A stretch of DNA of 64,000 nt from Candidatus Anderseniibacteriota bacterium (GTDB taxonomy: Bacteria; Patescibacteria; Andersenbacteria; UBA10190), in the NCBI GenBank assembly GCA_021414205.1, contig JAIOOW010000002.1, forward strand, positions 372,001-436,000. The letters are read 5' to 3'. Both the position numbers and the translations under genes were made by a program. Shown piece by piece: positions 60,371-64,000 of the stretch. The notes beneath the pieces are model-generated. The model searched no databases. It saw nothing but the letters and a program-made list of their open reading frames with translations, and had not been told where the DNA came from. The first letter of the stretch is position 1, and each line of letters starts with the position of its first letter.

Positions 60371-60883
60371 ATGATTTCAAATAACCTTCTCGCGCAAAAA
60401 AAGTGGATTATCTGGGTAATCGTCATCCTTATTATCGCCAGCGCGCTTGGCGTTGTCGTATATAAGCTATTGTCAGCATCTCCTGCTTCCGCTCCTCAAG
60501 TGTCCGCAACCCCTCTCGCACTACTCCCAACAAGCACGCCAATACCAACCGACACCCCCGCGCCTTCGCCGAGCAGCACCCCAGCGCCGGCATCGGTAAA
60601 TATAGAAATCAGGAACGGAACACACACAGCCGGCCTGGCTCAAAAACTGAAAGACAAGCTGACCGCTGAACACTATACCGTAAGCGCAATCGGAAATGCG
60701 AGCACCCAAGATATAGCAAAAACGATTATATACAACCTGAACGTTGCAGATGCGGATGCTGCACAAAAAATAGCTGCTGAACTTTCCGCAAACGGCGAAT
60801 CAACACTTCCAAAAAGCGAAGCTAAAAGCAGTGCCGATATCGTCATCATCCTGGGCGCAGACGCTCCTGCGATGCTCAAGTAA
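60371..60883 (+). CDS. LytR C-terminal-domain protein
   Basis: The protein has 170 residues. One N-terminal membrane helix (~14-34) is followed by a Pro/Thr/Ser linker and a C-terminal LytR_C domain (VNIEIRNGTHTAGLAQKLKDKL, with IVIILGAD at the end). Such domains usually accompany LytR-CpsA-Psr wall polymer transferases, but the catalytic LCP domain is absent here. TATAAT (60358-60363) lies 7 nt before the ATG, a leaderless start. Confidence 0.8.
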   Translation: MISNNLLAQKKWIIWVIVILIIASALGVVVYKLLSASPASAPQVSATPLALLPTSTPIPTDTPAPSPSSTPAPASVNIEIRNGTHTAGLAQKLKDKLTAEHYTVSAIGNASTQDIAKTIIYNLNVADADAAQKIAAELSANGESTLPKSEAKSSADIVIILGADAPAMLK

Positions 60884-60893
60884 AGCAGCTACT

Positions 60894-62276
60894 TTACTTG
60901 TATTCCTTCCCGTACGTTTCTTGGATATACCGAATCGTTCCGCCTAAGCCTTGGATCGTCGTCCAATCACCATGGTCAATTCTTGCATACCAGTATGCTT
61001 TTGCGGTATCGCTTGGGTCATGGTGCCATACGAAATAGAACAAATATGGGAACCACTTACTCTTCAGAACACTCGCAGAAAGCGCTGCGGTTCGCGATGT
61101 AATCGCAGGACGAACACCTGTAGTATGAGCTTTCGTCATCGCAGCAACTAGGCCGTCTTTTGTTCCAACTTCGCCTTTATAAATATAGTCTACCCAAAAT
61201 GCGTTTTCGCTCGCAGACGGCTCCCGATCATATATCGGCAAGAATAAATCATTAACCTGGCCGATCAACGCTGCAGCAGCCGGATGCAGTTCAGGATATT
61301 TAGAAGTAGTAGAAATCGTTGTCGTTGTCGGAACAGGAAGTTTTGCAGTCGAAGCAACAACATTCTTAAATGCAGCAACAGGCACTCCCGTAGCGTACGT
61401 TTTCAAGAACTGCGGATACACCGTCAAAATATATTTATTCGGATATCCAAGCGACGTAAGTATTTGCGGATTTACAATATGACGAAGTTTCCCTTGCTCT
61501 ACTACAGACACTGCGCCGCTTAACGCAACCATCCAACCATCATCATACTTATCGATATTTGCCCCTCGGACATATTTCGCCAATTCCGTCGCGGTGACTG
61601 GCATAATTTGCCCAGACCAAGGATATCCTTGTGTTTCATATAAATAATCTTGCAAATATAATCGCTTTACTAAATTACCTTTCGAATCCTGCTCAATCCT
61701 CCAAATTGTTCCGCCATGATACGCCCCGTAGTACATAACCGTTCCGCCCGGATGCACATCTGTTCGCGTAATCGCTGCACCCACTGCAAATTCTGCAAGA
61801 TGCGCAAATGATGTCGGGTACAAGTTTCTCGATGGATACAAGAGCGCCTTTCGAACTGCTTGGCTCATTGGTCGCTTGCGCAACTTATCGTCAATAAAAT
61901 ACTGCGTGCCATCAGGAGCCTGTAGAATCTTTCCGATGTAATACGGGTTTACGGACTTCGTAACGGTGTATCGGTTCATGTCAGTCTGAGATATCACCGT
62001 AATCACGTCCGCTTTAAAGTAATGTGCTTCTTTAAACCACACCTCTAAAATATGCGGCAATATCATACTGCGAGTTCCATCTTTTATGTAATATACCGCG
62101 GGATTGGTCGCCGTTTTTACCAGCGTTCCATTCGGCAAGAAATTCGGATTTAAGCTTGATGGATAATATGCCGGGTCAGCACTAAATCCCGGCGGATACG
62201 TAGCTGCGCTAGCAGAAGCCGCGCTGCTACCGACTAGCAAAACAGTTGCTAGTAAGAGAAAATGTTTTGTATGCAT
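60894..62276 (-). CDS. Secreted protein with internal repeats and DUF4214-like C-terminal domains
   Basis: The protein has 460 residues from MHTKHF. A signal peptide (ending SASAA, ~25) precedes about four beta-rich repeats (~40-320), each with a pattern like LVKTATNPAVYYIKDGTRS. The C-terminal third has two segments resembling DUF4214 repeats: VNDLFLPIYDREPSASENAFW and a second degenerate copy. RTX2 ends with a similar segment. TATACT (62284-62289) lies 7 nt before the ATG, a leaderless start. It is divergent from the C39 gene. Function unknown; envelope role inferred. Confidence 0.65.
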   Translation of the reverse strand: MHTKHFLLLATVLLVGSSAASASAATYPPGFSADPAYYPSSLNPNFLPNGTLVKTATNPAVYYIKDGTRSMILPHILEVWFKEAHYFKADVITVISQTDMNRYTVTKSVNPYYIGKILQAPDGTQYFIDDKLRKRPMSQAVRKALLYPSRNLYPTSFAHLAEFAVGAAITRTDVHPGGTVMYYGAYHGGTIWRIEQDSKGNLVKRLYLQDYLYETQGYPWSGQIMPVTATELAKYVRGANIDKYDDGWMVALSGAVSVVEQGKLRHIVNPQILTSLGYPNKYILTVYPQFLKTYATGVPVAAFKNVVASTAKLPVPTTTTISTTSKYPELHPAAAALIGQVNDLFLPIYDREPSASENAFWVDYIYKGEVGTKDGLVAAMTKAHTTGVRPAITSRTAALSASVLKSKWFPYLFYFVWHHDPSDTAKAYWYARIDHGDWTTIQGLGGTIRYIQETYGKEYK

Positions 62277-62338
62277 ACATATAAGTATACCGCTCCCCTG
62301 TTGCATCTACCACAGTGTCTGTATAGTAGATATGTACT

Positions 62339-63148
62339 ATGCGTGCACGCTCAAAGAGTATATTAATCGGAAGCATTGCTGTTATCGTTATAGCAATAGG
62401 TGCTTTTGCATGGATGAAGCGTGTCGACATTCAACGCTCTATAGAACAATCCACTCTGCCAACTGCTATTCCGTATCAACCTTCTAGCCCGTCACCAACC
62501 CCGGTAAAGCAGACGCATACCTCAACGCCATTAACTCCTCCACCAGCTGACGGATCAACTCCAGTTCCCGCAAACATTCCGCCTCAAGCAAATCTGGCCG
62601 TTCCGTTCACCGTGCAAGCCCCGAACGCAAACTGGGGCGAACCGTATCAAAATTTCTGCGAAGAAGCATCCGTATTAATGGCAATAAGCTATGTAAAAAA
62701 TATGACTATTCCCAATCCTGCGTTTGCGGATCAAGCATTGCTTGCCATTAAAGCGTTTGAAGATAAGCGATTTAATGACTACAAAGATACGACGATAGCT
62801 CAAACGGCAATTATTTTTAAAGAATATTATAAATATAACAACATCCAAATTCTACAGAACCCCAGCATTCAAGATATCAAGAATGCAATCGCCGCGAAAA
62901 AATTGGTTATTGCGCCTGCGGCTGGACAAGATCTTAAAAACCCCTATTTCCAACAGCCGGGACCGATCTATCATATGCTTATCATCAAAGGATACACGGC
63001 GGACAATAAATTTATTACCAATGACCCGGGCACCCGGCATGGTGCAGACTTTCTATACAGCCAAGAAACTATTATGAATGCCATGCACGACTGGCGTGCT
63101 GATGGAAATATCGAGCTCGGCGGTAAAGTAGTCCTGATTGTCGGCTAA
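62339..63148 (+). CDS. C39-like (papain-fold) cysteine peptidase, membrane-anchored
   Basis: The protein has 269 residues. An N-terminal helix (ILIGSIAVIVIAIGAFAW) is followed by a Pro/Ser/Thr linker and a peptidase C39-like domain. The Cys is in QNFCEEASVLMAI, the His in YHMLIIKGY, and the Asp in NDPGTRHG. It could cleave peptides or wall cross-links outside the membrane. A TATAGT box lies 11 nt before the ATG. The stop overlaps that of murJ by 4 nt. Confidence 0.82.
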   Translation: MRARSKSILIGSIAVIVIAIGAFAWMKRVDIQRSIEQSTLPTAIPYQPSSPSPTPVKQTHTSTPLTPPPADGSTPVPANIPPQANLAVPFTVQAPNANWGEPYQNFCEEASVLMAISYVKNMTIPNPAFADQALLAIKAFEDKRFNDYKDTTIAQTAIIFKEYYKYNNIQILQNPSIQDIKNAIAAKKLVIAPAAGQDLKNPYFQQPGPIYHMLIIKGYTADNKFITNDPGTRHGADFLYSQETIMNAMHDWRADGNIELGGKVVLIVG

Positions 63149-64000
63149 TCAGCAGCCTTTCTCAGAAACAGCAGCCACAGGCCGGCAGTTTTTACAAAAC
63201 TTCCTAGGAAAAAACCTAACGGGAGCGCAACAATCCCAATCTTGCCCATCAGCATATATGCACTCGTACCAGCAATACCTAATCCTATGACGCTAAAAAT
63301 GACCGGGGTAATAGTGTTTTGCGTTGAGTAAAAAGCACGTGCGAATAAATGACTGAGCGATTCTGTAGGAATAGACAAACAAAACATTCCAAGCGTCAGC
63401 GCCGTACGAGCAACTGCATCGCCACCGAACGAACCTCCTCCGAGTAATAACGCGATGATCTGGTAGCGAACTGAATACATGACAAGCGCAGCAACGCAGC
63501 TTAATAATAAAATAACCCAAGCGGTGCGGTTCAGCAGCGCTCGCAAATCTTGCGCAGATTTCAGTCGCGCTTCCGCTAACGCAGGAAATACAGCTGTAGA
63601 CATTGCAATGCCGATCATACTGACTGGTACGCTCTGAAAATTACGGGCAAAATTGAGCGCCGTAATAGATCCTACGGACAGCAGTGAAGCGAGTGTCGTA
63701 AATAACCAGAACGTCACCAAGTCTACCGGGTGCCCCACCATCTTCGGCACCATCAAGCGCAACGTCTGCTTCATTTCTTCCGTATGCCACCATGTGGGCG
63801 CAGCTTTAAATTTCCAGCCACCACGTACCGCATCGGCACATCGCACAATCATATGCAAAAACGCGCCAAATACCGTACCGTACGCCACCCCCATAATTCC
63901 AAATCTTGGCGCTAATACTAAGGCACCACCAACAATACCCAAGTTATACAACATAGGAGATACTCCATAAAACAAAAACTTCTTCTGAGCGACCAGCATT
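63145..64000 (-). CDS. murJ: Lipid II flippase MurJ, C-terminal part (5' cut by window)
   Basis: The 284+ residues visible begin at the window end, so the N-terminal membrane helices are missing. The present part contains FYGVSPMLYNLGIV, TLRLMVPKMVGHPVDLVTFWLFTTLA (MurJ central helix) and ALTLGMFCLSIPTESLSHLFARAFYSTQNTITPV, typical of MviN/MurJ. It flips lipid II to the outer face for wall synthesis. The stop codon overlaps that of the C39-like peptidase by 4 nt (convergent). Confidence 0.92.
   Translation of the reverse strand, partial: MLVAQKKFLFYGVSPMLYNLGIVGGALVLAPRFGIMGVAYGTVFGAFLHMIVRCADAVRGGWKFKAAPTWWHTEEMKQTLRLMVPKMVGHPVDLVTFWLFTTLASLLSVGSITALNFARNFQSVPVSMIGIAMSTAVFPALAEARLKSAQDLRALLNRTAWVILLLSCVAALVMYSVRYQIIALLLGGGSFGGDAVARTALTLGMFCLSIPTESLSHLFARAFYSTQNTITPVIFSVIGLGIAGTSAYMLMGKIGIVALPLGFFLGSFVKTAGLWLLFLRKAAD

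Overview
The window looks like a piece of a compact chromosome from a Candidate Phyla Radiation (Patescibacteria, probably Parcubacteria-type) bacterium. This placement is an inference. It rests on dense gene packing, many small single-helix membrane proteins, secreted proteins with long Thr-Pro stalks and KTGPEG-like C-terminal anchors, a short alpha-glucan phosphorylase, no biosynthetic operons in view, and moderate GC content. No rRNA or other decisive phylogenetic marker is present.

Layout. Positions 1-4306 are the right end of an integrative element: the C-terminal half of an AAA+ helicase-like protein, two uncharacterised cargo proteins, a strongly folded non-coding segment, and a large serine recombinase whose last codons lie inside the 3' end of a tRNA-Asn gene. 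Positions 4464-12954 hold gpmI (+) against a minus-strand run glgP-glgA-small membrane protein-M23 peptidase-dnaG-rpoD. Positions 12973-20597 hold a duplicated surface-protein module (families A, B and C). Positions 20641-26951 hold an ABC-F protein, mscL, tRNA-Ser, a DNA-binding-like protein, a SRPBCC protein and pyruvate kinase. Positions 27017-29075 are groEL-groES with a CIRCE-like operator, followed by a nucleotidyltransferase-like protein, a GT39-type membrane glycosyltransferase, uvrA and the divergent uvrC. Positions 37271-41201 hold small membrane proteins, secG, a pilin-like protein, an oligopeptide-binding-type lipoprotein homologue, a phosphoglucose/phosphomannose isomerase and tRNA-Leu. 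Positions 41231-45436 hold two tandem RTX-repeat secreted proteins. RNase J, trpS, a possible COX24/bS22-like micro-protein, a phosphoglucomutase, a probably acquired sugar 3-epimerase and a twin-arginine-signal protein follow. Positions 52986-63999 hold a fused glucose-6-phosphate/6-phosphogluconate dehydrogenase, SDR, SIMPL, a Fur-family regulator divergent from a metal ABC transporter, and several secreted or wall-associated proteins ending in a partial murJ.

How the genes fit together. A carbon route is visible: glucan synthase and glucan phosphorylase, phosphoglucomutase, the sugar isomerase, the fused oxidative pentose-phosphate enzyme, phosphoglycerate mutase and pyruvate kinase. A second theme is the cell surface: stalked and anchored proteins, RTX proteins, peptidases, a secreted HNH protein and MurJ.

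Expression signals are unusually legible. At about 16 genes a TANNNT -10 box sits 6-8 nt before the start codon, sometimes with a -35 box 16-18 nt further upstream, so leaderless mRNAs appear to be common. Shine-Dalgarno sequences appear mainly at genes with leaders or inside operons. Several convergent gene pairs end with zero or negative spacing. The most unusual items are the pseudoknot-capable RNA before the recombinase with an alternative pairing to the recombinase start, the Zwf-Gnd fusion, the leaderless promoter architecture, and several unlisted micro-proteins.
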